From assembly GCA_900696535.1 (NCBI GenBank), contig CAADGM010000205.1:1-48201 (forward strand): a stretch of DNA of 48,201 nt, given 5' to 3'. This document shows, in pieces, positions 14,282 through 22,467 of the stretch. Numbering within the stretch: the stretch's first letter is position 1; each line of letters opens with the position of its first letter. The notes beneath the pieces were generated by a model, which did no database searches, was not told the origin of the DNA, and saw only the letters and a program-made list of their open reading frames with translations. Both the position numbers and the translations under genes were made by a program. Origin of the DNA: an uncultured Planctomycetota bacterium (GTDB lineage Bacteria; Planctomycetota; Phycisphaerae; UBA1845; Fen-1342).

Positions 14282-16456
14282 CTACGGCGCCCGCCGGGCC
14301 GAGGCGAACTCCTTGGGCCACGGCAGGTTCGCGGCCAGTTTGACGCGGAGCATCAATAGCGCGCTCTGAAGCTGCGGATCGACCTTCGGCGCTTCGTACG
14401 GGTCGGCCTCCAGCGCCTTGATGTCGGCCTCGCTCAGCAGCGGCTCGTCCTCATCCGCGTCCTTCTCGTCCGACTTGAGATCCTTCAGCAGCCGCTCGCG
14501 TTCCTCGTCCGTCAGCGGCTTGTTGTCGCCATCCGACCCCTCGTTGTGGATCACGTAGCTCTCGCGCTCCCGTTCAATGACGCGGCGCAGCTCCTTCGGC
14601 GTGAGCTTCAGCTCGAGGTCCGGCTGGACCCCCCACATCTCCGCGCCAGGCAGGCGGTGCGGACTGCGGCCACTGGGCAGGTAGTACAGCGCCGTCGTCA
14701 GCTTAATCCGGGCCTCGTCGGTGAGATTCCGGATGTGCTGCACGCTGCCCTTGCCGAAGGTCCGGTCACCCAGGACCACCGCCCGGCCGTGATCCTGAAG
14801 CGCCCCGGCCAGAATCTCGGACGCGCTGGCGCTGGCTTCGTTGACCAGCACGACCAGCGGCACGTCCTTGTACAGGGCCCGGCCGGCCACGCGGTCGCGG
14901 CTGTCGGTGTCCAGCCGACCGCGCGTGGAGACGACCTCGCCGCGATCCAGGAAGTTGCTGACGGCCTCGACCACCACGTCCAGCAGGCCGCCGGGGTTGT
15001 GCCGCACGTCGAGCACGAGCGCCCGCATCCCCTGCGCCCGGGCCTCCTTCAGCGCCGTGGTCAGCTCCTCGTTCGTTCGGGGCAGGAAGTTGGTCACGCG
15101 GATGTAGGCGATGCCCGCGTCGCGGTCCAGCATGTAATTCCAGGCGTTCTGGTCCTTCGGGTCACGCTCGAACCCGCGCACGCTGGTCAGCTCGATCGTG
15201 CGGCGGACCAGCTTGAACGACAGCTCCTGGCCCGTGCGCGGCCGCAGGATCGTCAGCACGACTTCCGTGCCGGACTTGCCCATGATCTTCGAGACCGCGT
15301 CCTCGGTGGTCCAGCCCTTCGTGCTCTCGCCGTTGACCGAGACGATCAGGTCGTCCGGCTGGATTCCCGCCTCGAGGGCGGGCGAGTTCTCCAGGGGCGT
15401 GACGACGCGCAGGCGGTTGGTCCGCTCATCGAGCCCGAGCTGGATGCCCACGCCGTCAAACCCGCCCATCATCATCTTGTCGAAATCCTTGGCCTCCGAC
15501 GGCCAGATGATGCTCGTGTAGTCGTCCAGCTCCGGATCAGCGCCCTCCAGGAACTCGACGATCAGCAGCCCCTCCGGCAGCTCGACGCTCGTCCGGTTGC
15601 TCTCCGCGATCTCGTTGAAGAGCTTGAGCATCTCGCGGTAGCCGTAATCCTTCGCCGACTCCACCTTCCCGCGAAGCTCCCGCAAGCGCGAAACGAACAG
15701 CTCACGCGAGCGCGGGTTGGCCAGCCCATCCAGGTATTCGCGCAGCTTGCTGGACTGCGCCACCGCGGTCAGGTTGTCGATGGCCCCGAGCGCCGCCCGC
15801 TTGAAGTCCGGAACCTGGAAGTACAGCCGGTCGATCAGCCGCACCGCCGCACGGAGCAGGTCCCGATCGACCGCCCGAATGCGCTCGTCCAGGTCCTTCC
15901 GCTTCTTGTAGACGAGGTCGATCCGCGCGCGACGTCCGGCCGCCTCGCGCAGCTTCTTGTACGTCTCGCTCTTGTCGTGCACCCGCTCGAGGAGCAGGTA
16001 GTAGCTGACCGCCTTCGTCCAGCGGTCCTGGCGCTCGAGCTCGGACGCCGCTTCAAGGCACTTCTGCGTCAGGTCCTGGACCCAAGGCTCCTGCGAGAAC
16101 GCCTTGAGGTCGTCGGCGTACGCCGCCGCCTGGGCCGCGAAGCTCAGCGCGAGGAACGTGTGGCCCTCAGCCAGCGCGCGGCGCGCCTGCTCGGCGTTCC
16201 ACTCGAGCGTGTTGCGCTTCAGTTCGCTGCGCGCGCGGATGATGTCGCAGTACTGCTCGACCCACCCCTTGACCTCCCTGACGTCGTCGCTCTCTTCCCG
16301 CTCCGCGACGCGGCCGATCATCGCCCGGCCAACGTCGTAGTCCCCCCGGAGAATCGCGTCGTACGCGGCGATCAGGCTGTCTTCGGCCGCCATCGCCGAC
16401 AGCGGCACCGCCAACAACACACCCGCCAACGCCCAGCCGGCGATCCGCGAACGCAT
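14282..16456 (-). CDS. S41-family C-terminal processing protease with PDZ domain
   Basis: Exported serine protease of 724 residues. Signal peptide GWALAGVLLAVPLSAMAAED; a long helical N-terminal part (about 25-290) rich in charged residues; a PDZ domain (about 325-405, containing GVGIQLG, SPALEAGIQPDDLIVSVNG); and the S41 catalytic core with LDVRHNPGG, NEASASASEILAGALQDHGR and DRTFGKGSVQ. Spacing to the known family identifies Ser544 and Lys569 as the Ser/Lys dyad. The C-terminus is acidic and charged. The extra N-terminal helical region makes it longer than classical CtpA. The ATG at 16456 has AAGGA about eleven bases upstream and a TATAAT box about 77 bases upstream. It is expected in the periplasm, cutting C-termini of exported or envelope proteins. 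It is divergent from ruvC. Confidence 0.92.
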   Translation of the reverse strand: MRSRIAGWALAGVLLAVPLSAMAAEDSLIAAYDAILRGDYDVGRAMIGRVAEREESDDVREVKGWVEQYCDIIRARSELKRNTLEWNAEQARRALAEGHTFLALSFAAQAAAYADDLKAFSQEPWVQDLTQKCLEAASELERQDRWTKAVSYYLLLERVHDKSETYKKLREAAGRRARIDLVYKKRKDLDERIRAVDRDLLRAAVRLIDRLYFQVPDFKRAALGAIDNLTAVAQSSKLREYLDGLANPRSRELFVSRLRELRGKVESAKDYGYREMLKLFNEIAESNRTSVELPEGLLIVEFLEGADPELDDYTSIIWPSEAKDFDKMMMGGFDGVGIQLGLDERTNRLRVVTPLENSPALEAGIQPDDLIVSVNGESTKGWTTEDAVSKIMGKSGTEVVLTILRPRTGQELSFKLVRRTIELTSVRGFERDPKDQNAWNYMLDRDAGIAYIRVTNFLPRTNEELTTALKEARAQGMRALVLDVRHNPGGLLDVVVEAVSNFLDRGEVVSTRGRLDTDSRDRVAGRALYKDVPLVVLVNEASASASEILAGALQDHGRAVVLGDRTFGKGSVQHIRNLTDEARIKLTTALYYLPSGRSPHRLPGAEMWGVQPDLELKLTPKELRRVIERERESYVIHNEGSDGDNKPLTDEERERLLKDLKSDEKDADEDEPLLSEADIKALEADPYEAPKVDPQLQSALLMLRVKLAANLPWPKEFASARRAP

Positions 16457-16762
16457 GCGGTCCCATCCTTTCGGCGCGCGGCACGTGCGAAGATCCGCGC
16501 GCTTATCGGCCTGTCCCGACCCAGTTTCGCTGATTATATGACGGCCTCCATCGGCCGCCCACTTCACTACGCTTCGGTCGTTTCCACGGGACCACTTCTG
16601 ACAGGCTGCGATTGGCCTCCAGGCCACCCAGGCCGCATCCTGCGTTGCTTGCGGCACTCGATCCCCAGCCGGCCACTCGCCCGCCCGCGTCCGAGCCCTG
16701 ACGGTGCGGCGCCGCGACGTCGCCGGCGGCCGGGAGTTGCGGTCGGGCGACCTTTCGTCATC
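16457..16762. other. Divergent spacer between the S41 protease and ruvC
   Basis: 306 bases. It carries a TATAAT box for the protease at 16533-16538. For ruvC no convincing promoter or ribosome binding site was recognised. No gene is seen. Confidence 0.5.
16533..16538 (-). promoter_or_regulatory. Candidate -10 box for the S41 protease gene
   Basis: A perfect TATAAT on the minus strand, 77 bases upstream of the protease ATG, in a locally AT-rich spot. No good -35 box is found 16-18 bases upstream, so this may be an activator-dependent or alternative promoter. Confidence 0.4.
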
Positions 16763-17347
16763 ATGGACCGCATGCCCGATAAGCCGAAGCCCGCGCGCTT
16801 GCCCGCGTCCGACGCAGCACGGCCGGATGGCCCGGTGATGGGCGTCGATCCAGGACTGCGGCGCACCGGCTACGCCGTCCTCGCGGAGGCGGCGCTGCCC
16901 AGTGAGGCGCGGATATGTGAGGCGGGCGTGATCCGGCTCCAAGCGACCGATGCGTTGCCGCTCCGCCTGCTCGAACTCGACCGCTGCCTCGACGACCTGC
17001 TGGAGGCGCATGGCCCCGCCCTGCTTGTCTGCGAAGAGCTGTACGCGCACTACAAGCATCCCCGAACAGCCATCCTCATGGGCCACGCGCGGGGCGTCAT
17101 CCTGGCTGCGGCAGCGCGGCGCGGAATTGAGGTCATCAGCGTCGCCGCCACCAACGTAAAGAAGCTGCTCACCGGAAGCGGCCGGGCGGACAAGCGACAG
17201 ATTCAGCGCGCCGTGGCGGCCACGCTGGGCCTGCCGCGCGTGCCCGAGCCACACGACGTGGCCGACGCCATCGCGATCGCGCTGTGCGGCTTGCGAATGC
17301 GGGCCGGGCGGGCGGCAGTCGCGCGCAGCATCGGGAGACGGCGATGA
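16763..17347 (+). CDS. ruvC: Holliday junction resolvase RuvC
   Basis: Crossover junction endodeoxyribonuclease, which cuts four-way junctions in recombinational repair with RuvAB. 194 residues, with an N-terminal extension of about 25 before the fold. Catalytic acids are visible in the family motifs VMGVDPGLRRTGYA (first Asp), LLVCEELYAHYKHPRTA (Glu) and PEPHDVADAIAIAL (two Asp). The basic GRADKRQIQRAV segment is also typical. The ATG at 16763 is used; an ATG at 16772 is nearly as good and no ribosome binding site decides. The stop overlaps the ruvA start by four bases (ATGA), so the genes form one translationally coupled unit. Confidence 0.95.
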   Translation: MDRMPDKPKPARLPASDAARPDGPVMGVDPGLRRTGYAVLAEAALPSEARICEAGVIRLQATDALPLRLLELDRCLDDLLEAHGPALLVCEELYAHYKHPRTAILMGHARGVILAAAARRGIEVISVAATNVKKLLTGSGRADKRQIQRAVAATLGLPRVPEPHDVADAIAIALCGLRMRAGRAAVARSIGRRR

Positions 17348-17967
17348 TCTGTCGACTGACCGGCCGGCTGACGGAGATCGGCGAGGACGCCGCCGTGCTC
17401 GAGACTGGCGGACTCGGCTACGAGGTGCTGCTGCCGGCCCTCGCACTGGCCGAGTTGTCGCAGCGCCGCGGCGAGGAACTCACGCTCTTCACCCTCCAGC
17501 ACTTCGAGGGCAACCCGGCCGGCTCTCACCTCATCCCGCGCCTCATCGGGTTCCTGACCGCCGGCGACCGCGACTTCTTCCGCTTGTTCACGCGCGTCAA
17601 GGGCATCAGCTTCCGCCGCGCGCTCCGCGCCATGTGCCTGCCCGTGCCGCAAATTGCCGCCGCCATCGAGAGCGGCGACGCGCGGCTGCTCACCAGCCTG
17701 CCCGAGATCGGCAAGAAGACAGCCGCGCAGGTCGTGGCCGAGCTGCAGGGGAAGTTGCAGGCGTTCGTGGTCGCGGCGGAACCGACACGGCCGGCTGCCG
17801 TCCTGAACGACGCTCAGCGGATCGCCGTCGAGATCCTGGTGCAATGGGGTGATCGGCGGGCCGACGCGCAGCGCTGGGTCGCGGCCGCGGTCGAGGCCGA
17901 GCCTCACCTCGTGAAGCCCGAGGACATCGTTCGGGCGGCGTACCGGCACAAGGAAGCCCGGGTGTAG
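17344..17967 (+). CDS. ruvA: Holliday junction branch-migration protein RuvA
   Basis: DNA-binding subunit of the RuvAB branch-migration complex; it holds the junction while RuvB hexamers pump DNA. 207 residues, usual length. Domain I OB fold: MICRLTGRLTEIGEDAAVLE and GLGYEVLLP; domain II helix-hairpin-helix motifs: the second is clear in LTSLPEIGKKTAAQVVAEL, and the region FTRVKGISFRRAL fits the first; domain III C-terminal helices follow a variable linker. The conserved GxGxKTA-like second hairpin is present as EIGKKTAAQ. It overlaps ruvC by four bases. ruvB is not downstream; the next gene is a subtilase after 72 bases, so ruvB must be elsewhere. Confidence 0.93.
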   Translation: MICRLTGRLTEIGEDAAVLETGGLGYEVLLPALALAELSQRRGEELTLFTLQHFEGNPAGSHLIPRLIGFLTAGDRDFFRLFTRVKGISFRRALRAMCLPVPQIAAAIESGDARLLTSLPEIGKKTAAQVVAELQGKLQAFVVAAEPTRPAAVLNDAQRIAVEILVQWGDRRADAQRWVAAAVEAEPHLVKPEDIVRAAYRHKEARV

Positions 17968-18039
17968 CGCGGGGCGGTCCTGATTGAGCCCGTCTATCGG
18001 GCCGATGAATCCGCCGGCCTCGTTTTCCACAGGTGCTCC

Positions 18040-19827
18040 ATGCGCACGATCTGCCCCTGGCTGGCCGCGGGCGTTCTGGCAACCATTTTCCTGGGCTGCG
18101 GCGAGAGCGGCTCTCTGACGGCGGGCGTGGCCGAGCTTTCGACCGCGCCGCCTGGCGTGGCGCCCGACCAGCTTGTCATCCAGACGGTACCTGGAACCTC
18201 ACCGGCTGAGGTGACCGCACTGGCGCGCCAGGTCGGCGCCACGGTGGCTGACCGCCTGGACAGCCTGTCCGCCGTGCTCCTTCAGGTCGACCCTGTCCGG
18301 CGAGACTCGGCGGCGCAGCAACTCGGCAGCTCGCCGCTCGTCGAGGACGTGCTGGCCAACAACAAATACGGGGCGTCGCCGGTCGCGTCGTCGGAGGCGG
18401 CGGCGCGGCAGTGGCACCTCGACGAGATTCGTGCTCGTGCCGCCTGGATGCACGGCACCGGCCGCGGTGTCACCGTCGCCGTATTGGATACCGGCGTGGA
18501 CGCGGCGCATCCCGATCTTGCCGGGCGCGTCCGCGGTGGGGCCAACACGGCCGACGGCGTCAGCGGCTGGGGCGACGGGTTCGGGCACGGCACCGCCGTG
18601 GCTGGCACGATCGCGGCCCGCTCGAACGCGGCCAGCCAGACGAGTTCCGTCGCGCCGGACGCGTCGATCCTCTCCGTGCGCGTCACGGATGCGCAGAATA
18701 GGGCCACGAGCTGGTCGCTGGCCGCAGGCATCGCCTATGCGGTCGACGCCGGGGCCCGCGTCATCAACATCTCGCTCGCCCCCGACGGCGCCGAGTCCGA
18801 CACCCTGCTCACGCGGCAGTGCGAATGGGCTCGCGTGCGCGGCGTGCTCGCGGTCATGTCGATGGGCAACACGGGCGCGCGCAGCGGCGCGGCACCAACC
18901 GAATCGCTTCTTCTCGTCGGCGCCACGACGCAGGCGCGGACGCGCGCCGGGTTCTCGACCTTCGGCGACGCTGTCGCCCTCGCGGCGCCAGGCGAGCGCA
19001 TCCTCACGACCGCCCGCGGCGGTGGCTACGCTGCCTACGACGGCACGTCGCTCGCGGCCCCGATCGTCTCCGGCGTGGCGGCGCTCGCGCTCTCCGTACG
19101 GGCTGACCTGCGACCCAGTACGCTCCGCGGCATCCTCTTGTCGACGGCACTGGACCTGGGCCCAGCCGGTCCCGACGCGGAGTTCGGGGCGGGACTCGTG
19201 GATGCCGCGGCGGCCGTCGAACTTGCCGCCGCGACCGCCGCGTACGCCGCCACGACGCCGCCCGCGCTGACGGTGCGCGGTTTGTCGGATGGGCAGACGC
19301 TGTCGACGGCCGCCACCGTCGAGGCGATCGTCAGTGACGCCGCGGACATCGCGGACGTGACGCTGGCCGTGGATGGCCAGCTCATCGCCGTTGACTCACT
19401 GGCCCCGTTCGCCATTCGCCTTGATCCGTCTGCCTTCCGGGCCGGAGATCACCAGGTCACCGTCACGGCGACCGACGTGTTCGGTAACGCCAGCACACGC
19501 ACCTTGCGCATCACCTTCCGCCCGGATGTTGACACAACACCGCCGCGCCTGACGTTCTCTGCGCCGGCCGCCGGCAGCACGGTCCGCGGCGTGGTGACGC
19601 TGCGTGTCGACTGCACTGACAACCGCGGCCTGGCGTCGGCCGAGTTCAGCGCCGCCGGCCAGTCGCTCGGTACGGTGCCGCTCGCCGGCACCGACGCCCC
19701 CGCCGTGGTGAACTGGGACGTCGCGGCGTCGCGCGTGCCGACCGGCGAGACGACGCTCACGGTGCGCGTGTACGACGCCGCCGGGAACAGCGAGACCGCG
19801 AGTATCCGGGTGACGGTAGCGCGCTGA
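18040..19827 (+). CDS. Subtilisin-like (S8) serine protease lipoprotein with C-terminal Ig-like domains
   Basis: Exported protease of 595 residues. Type II signal peptide with lipobox IFLGC (Cys20). An inhibitor-like propeptide segment (about 45-110, QLVIQTVPGTSPAEVTALAR) precedes the S8 domain: Asp150 in VAVLDTGVDAAHPDL, His183 in GFGHGTAVAGT, oxyanion Asn277 in SMGNTGA and Ser337 in YDGTSLAAPIVSG, a complete catalytic triad. Two beta-sandwich domains follow (from about 405), each starting at a TPP motif and containing DGQTLST...VEAIVSD or DNRGLASAEF, with the Ig-like endings VTATDVFGNA and VRVYDAAGNSE. It is probably tethered to the outer face of a membrane. No exporter or specific substrate gene is next to it. 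The start has no strong ribosome binding site. Confidence 0.92.
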   Translation: MRTICPWLAAGVLATIFLGCGESGSLTAGVAELSTAPPGVAPDQLVIQTVPGTSPAEVTALARQVGATVADRLDSLSAVLLQVDPVRRDSAAQQLGSSPLVEDVLANNKYGASPVASSEAAARQWHLDEIRARAAWMHGTGRGVTVAVLDTGVDAAHPDLAGRVRGGANTADGVSGWGDGFGHGTAVAGTIAARSNAASQTSSVAPDASILSVRVTDAQNRATSWSLAAGIAYAVDAGARVINISLAPDGAESDTLLTRQCEWARVRGVLAVMSMGNTGARSGAAPTESLLLVGATTQARTRAGFSTFGDAVALAAPGERILTTARGGGYAAYDGTSLAAPIVSGVAALALSVRADLRPSTLRGILLSTALDLGPAGPDAEFGAGLVDAAAAVELAAATAAYAATTPPALTVRGLSDGQTLSTAATVEAIVSDAADIADVTLAVDGQLIAVDSLAPFAIRLDPSAFRAGDHQVTVTATDVFGNASTRTLRITFRPDVDTTPPRLTFSAPAAGSTVRGVVTLRVDCTDNRGLASAEFSAAGQSLGTVPLAGTDAPAVVNWDVAASRVPTGETTLTVRVYDAAGNSETASIRVTVAR

Positions 19828-19840
19828 GGGAGTACAGCGT

Positions 19841-20090
19841 GGGGCAGGCATCTTGCCCGCCCCGGGGGCTCGGAAGCCTATGCGGCTGCATGTGGGTCCG
19901 CTGCGCGCCGGGCAGCCCGACGGGCTGCACGATCGAAGCCAGGCGCCAGTCCGCCAAAGGCGGACGCCGCCCCCGGTTCATGCGGCAGACGTCGCGACGA
20001 CCCTGTAAGAGTCGTCGAAGTTAGGGCGCGCACCAAGGTCCAGTGCGCGTCGTCCGCGCGGATCGGGTACCGACGACCCCTGAGGGGTCG
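19841..20090. repeat. Cluster of five short stem-loops
   Basis: Within 250 bases: GGGGCAGG...CCGCCCC-type imperfect hairpin at 19841-19863; GCAGCCC/GGGCTGC with a 3-base loop at 19912-19928; GTCCGCC/GGCGGAC with an AAA loop at 19949-19965; CGACGAC/GTCGTCG with a 9-base loop at 19995-20017; CGACCCC/GGGGTCG with a TGA loop at 20074-20090. Four of the five are perfect 7-bp stems. They could be terminators for the two convergent genes, or palindromic repeats that insert in spacers. Confidence 0.6.
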
Positions 20091-20292
20091 CCACGGCGAG
20101 GTCCCAGCTTCCGGGGCGCGGCGGCTCGGCTGCGGATCGCGTTGCCCCCCGCCCACCATCGCCCAGCCCGCCGGGCCGGATGCGCCCGAACGCACTCGTT
20201 GCTTCCGGTTGAACTCGCACGGCGGTGTTGCACCCATAGTGCTCTGCTCGATCGACCGCCATCAGGAGCCACCCACACGCTCGCGCAAGACA

Positions 20293-20322
20293 GAGGGAGG
20301 CCCGCCGAAGCGAGCCTCCCTC
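20293..20322 (-). terminator. Terminator-like hairpin after the PEP-CTERM gene
   Basis: Perfect 9-bp inverted repeat GAGGGAGGC / GCCTCCCTC with a 12-base loop, 48 bases beyond the stop at 20370. There is only a weak U-rich tail. Confidence 0.5.
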
Positions 20323-20369
20323 CATTTTCGCCGTCGCCCACCTCGCGGCGGGCGGCTACTCAGCGCGGC

Positions 20370-21377
20370 TTAGCGCCGGCGGAGCAGAGCGCCGAGAGCC
20401 AGCAGCACGAGGCTGGTCGGCTCGGGCACCACGGTGAACTTGAACCAGTTGATGTCGAACGCGCCGACCTTGGTGTTCGGAATCTGGATCGAGCGACCGA
20501 GATCGTTGATCGAGAACGCCATGTTGAGGTTCGTCGTCGTGGACGAGTTCAGCACGGCATCCGGAAACTCCAGAATTGAACCGGTCCGGAAGTCGTCGTC
20601 GCTCGGGCTGGGCTGGTTGTTGGCCAGGTTGAAGTTGGTCAGCGCCAGGTAGTACACGCCCGGCGCGTACGTGCGGGCGAGCCAGCTCTGGAGCGTCGTG
20701 CCGGTGCCGGGGCCGCCGCTGATGGCGTTCGGCGCCTCGTCATCGTTGCCGTAGCCCACGATCGCGTTGAAGTTGCTGTCGTAGACCCACAGGTCGGTGT
20801 CGGTCGAGTGGCCCTGGCCGAAGGTCGTGATCGTGATCACGCCCGGCTGGAACGAGCCGATATCGACGGGCGTCACCGGCTCGACCACGTAGTCGACCAC
20901 GTAAGGCACGGTCGTCGCGGTGCTGCCGTTGATCCGCCAGTGGAGCTGCTCGGCCTTGCCGAACCCGTACCACTGCTGGAAGCGCGGCGGGTTAGTCGCG
21001 CTCGAAATGCTCTGAACAGTCGCCTCGGTCGCGTTCGGCACACCGACGACGCCGTCCCACGGGATGCCGGGAGCCGTATCCACCGCCGCCGCCGTCTGAC
21101 CCAAGCCTCGAATGCTCGCCGTCCAAGCCAGGTTGTTCGGCGTCACCAGCAGGCGGTGACGGTAGATGCCCAGCGGAGCCGGGGCCGTGCTGAGCAGCCA
21201 GTAGTCGAGCCCGGCGCCGGTGCTAGACGTCGACGTGCCCGTGAGCTGGTCGCCATTCACCAGACCGAACGCCGGCGTCGCCTGCGCCTTCGTGTCGTTC
21301 GGCTCCACCTCGTTGAAGATCGCGGCGAAGCTCACCGCTGTCACCGCCAGAACTGTCAGGATCGCAACTTTCTTCAT
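20370..21377 (-). CDS. PEP-CTERM protein with PPC-like N-terminal region
   Basis: Exported protein of 335 residues. Signal peptide KKVAILTVLAVTAVSFAA; then NEVEPNDTKAQATP, the EPNDT start typical of bacterial pre-peptidase C-terminal (PPC)-like beta domains, followed by TGTSTSSTGAGLDYWLLS. A second beta region contains TFGQGHSTDTDLWVYDSNFN and YYLALTNFNLANN, again PPC-like. The C-terminus is VPEPTSLVLLALGALLRRR, a PEP-CTERM sorting signal. The ATG at 21377 has GGAGG eight bases upstream. It has its own promoter at 21588-21617 and a long leader. It is probably a surface or extracellular structural protein; the binding partner is unknown. Confidence 0.88.
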   Translation of the reverse strand: MKKVAILTVLAVTAVSFAAIFNEVEPNDTKAQATPAFGLVNGDQLTGTSTSSTGAGLDYWLLSTAPAPLGIYRHRLLVTPNNLAWTASIRGLGQTAAAVDTAPGIPWDGVVGVPNATEATVQSISSATNPPRFQQWYGFGKAEQLHWRINGSTATTVPYVVDYVVEPVTPVDIGSFQPGVITITTFGQGHSTDTDLWVYDSNFNAIVGYGNDDEAPNAISGGPGTGTTLQSWLARTYAPGVYYLALTNFNLANNQPSPSDDDFRTGSILEFPDAVLNSSTTTNLNMAFSINDLGRSIQIPNTKVGAFDINWFKFTVVPEPTSLVLLALGALLRRR

Positions 21378-21777
21378 ACGTCTCGCCTCCTCAGGATTGA
21401 CCTGTACGCTGCGTCGCTCCACTCCGGGCTGGCCACCATGGCCGCATCCCAATCACCCTCCGCACCCCGGCGGACGCAGCCGGGCGCACAGAGAACAAGC
21501 CGAGAAGCGCTAAGAAACTGGCAGTCAGAACAGTATTACAAAGATGTCCCGAACTCGTGCCTCTCTCAGAACCTCCGGCCTCGCTGCATCCTAGTGTTGC
21601 CGCGGGACGCCTGTCAATCCCAAACGTGACGGTGGCCCGGCACTCGGCCTGTGCGGCTGCGCGCCTCCACCGCAGTGCCACTTGGGACCACGCACCCCAC
21701 GCGCGCCCTCAAAGAAACCTGCTGGCGCGTACCATTTGCCCTCCCCTCGGGTCCGCGCAGGCCGAACCCAACGCGAT
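21378..21777. other. Leader and promoter region of the 20.4-21.4 kb PEP-CTERM gene
   Basis: 400 bases without a gene. It holds the promoter at 21588-21617, giving a leader of about 200 bases before the ATG. No riboswitch fold was recognised. Confidence 0.5.
21588..21617 (-). promoter_or_regulatory. Candidate sigma-70-type promoter for the PEP-CTERM gene
   Basis: TTGACA (21617-21612, perfect -35), 18-base spacer, TAGGAT (21593-21588). It is oriented towards the PEP-CTERM gene and implies a leader of about 200 bases. Confidence 0.55.
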
Positions 21778-22467
21778 CTACCCAGCCACTGAAACGGCTT
21801 TAGGTAACTGCGGCCGTTCACGTTGCGATTGGTCGGTGATCGCGTGTAGACCGAGCAACACGTCCACTTCGCCGACGGTCAGGCCCATCGCTTCGGCGAT
21901 CGCCGAGACTGAATGCCCAGCGGCCGCGAGCTGGCCCGCCGCTTGGGCCAAGCCGATCGACCCCGTGCGGCCCTCCCCGGATCGGCTGTCATCGTCCGGT
22001 GCGTACTTGTTTTCCTGTATCGCCTGTGAGGTCCCGGATTCTGCGACCTTGGCCCGAACCGCACTCGTACCGCCCGACTCGCCCTGCGAGCCTGTGACGG
22101 ACGCACGCGCCACGGGCTCGGCACGCCCCCCGGTCGTCGACGGCGACCCTCGTGCAGCAAGGCCGCGAAGCGCCTCGATCCGCTGGTCGGCCGAAGCGAC
22201 GAGTCGTTCGAGCCGGCGGGCCGCGGCTTCCGTCCGCGCTGCGACGGCGTCGGCCGTCTCCTGGGCCTGCGCGATCAGCACTTCGAGCGACGCGGCCAGC
22301 GCGTGCTCATCGCGCAGGCGCTTCCGCTCCGCGCGGGTGAGGTCGCGCAGCGAGACGCGGCGCGTCATGGACGCGCGCGCCAGCGACACGACCAGCATGA
22401 CCAGGCAGAAGCCCCCCAGCAGAAGCGCGAGCGAGCTATCCAGGCGGTCCATCGCCACGACGACCAT
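21778..22467 (-). CDS. Membrane-anchored coiled-coil protein with C-terminal HTH-like segment, unknown function
   Basis: Protein of 229 residues. One N-terminal membrane helix (SSLALLLGGFCLVMLVVSLA), then a charged, likely coiled-coil region (about 35-105; RDLTRAERKRLRDEHALAAS and AEAAARRLERLVASADQRIE-like heptads), a low-complexity Gly/Ser/Glu linker (about 105-165), and a C-terminal helix-turn-helix-like segment (AAAGHSVSAIAEAMGLTVGEVDVLLGL). The last feature resembles the short C-terminal module of DUF6115-type proteins. The ATG at 22467 has AGGA five bases upstream and overlaps larC by 32 bases, so the two are translationally coupled. The function is unknown; there is no known link to nickel insertion. 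Confidence 0.75.
   Translation of the reverse strand: MVVVAMDRLDSSLALLLGGFCLVMLVVSLARASMTRRVSLRDLTRAERKRLRDEHALAASLEVLIAQAQETADAVAARTEAAARRLERLVASADQRIEALRGLAARGSPSTTGGRAEPVARASVTGSQGESGGTSAVRAKVAESGTSQAIQENKYAPDDDSRSGEGRTGSIGLAQAAGQLAAAGHSVSAIAEAMGLTVGEVDVLLGLHAITDQSQRERPQLPKAVSVAG

Larger units (their letters stand above)
19828..20369. other. Hairpin-rich spacer between the subtilase and PEP-CTERM genes
   Basis: 542 bases between two convergent genes, with no credible gene. It is notable for a run of short perfect stem-loops (listed separately) and closes with a terminator-like hairpin at 20293-20322. Confidence 0.6.

Noticed and set aside
14546-16762. Very long open frame on the plus strand opposite the S41 protease, continuing into ruvC
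   Set aside because: It reads as His/Arg/Leu-rich sequence with no domain and is the mirror of a well-supported gene in high-GC DNA; only the ruvC part is real.
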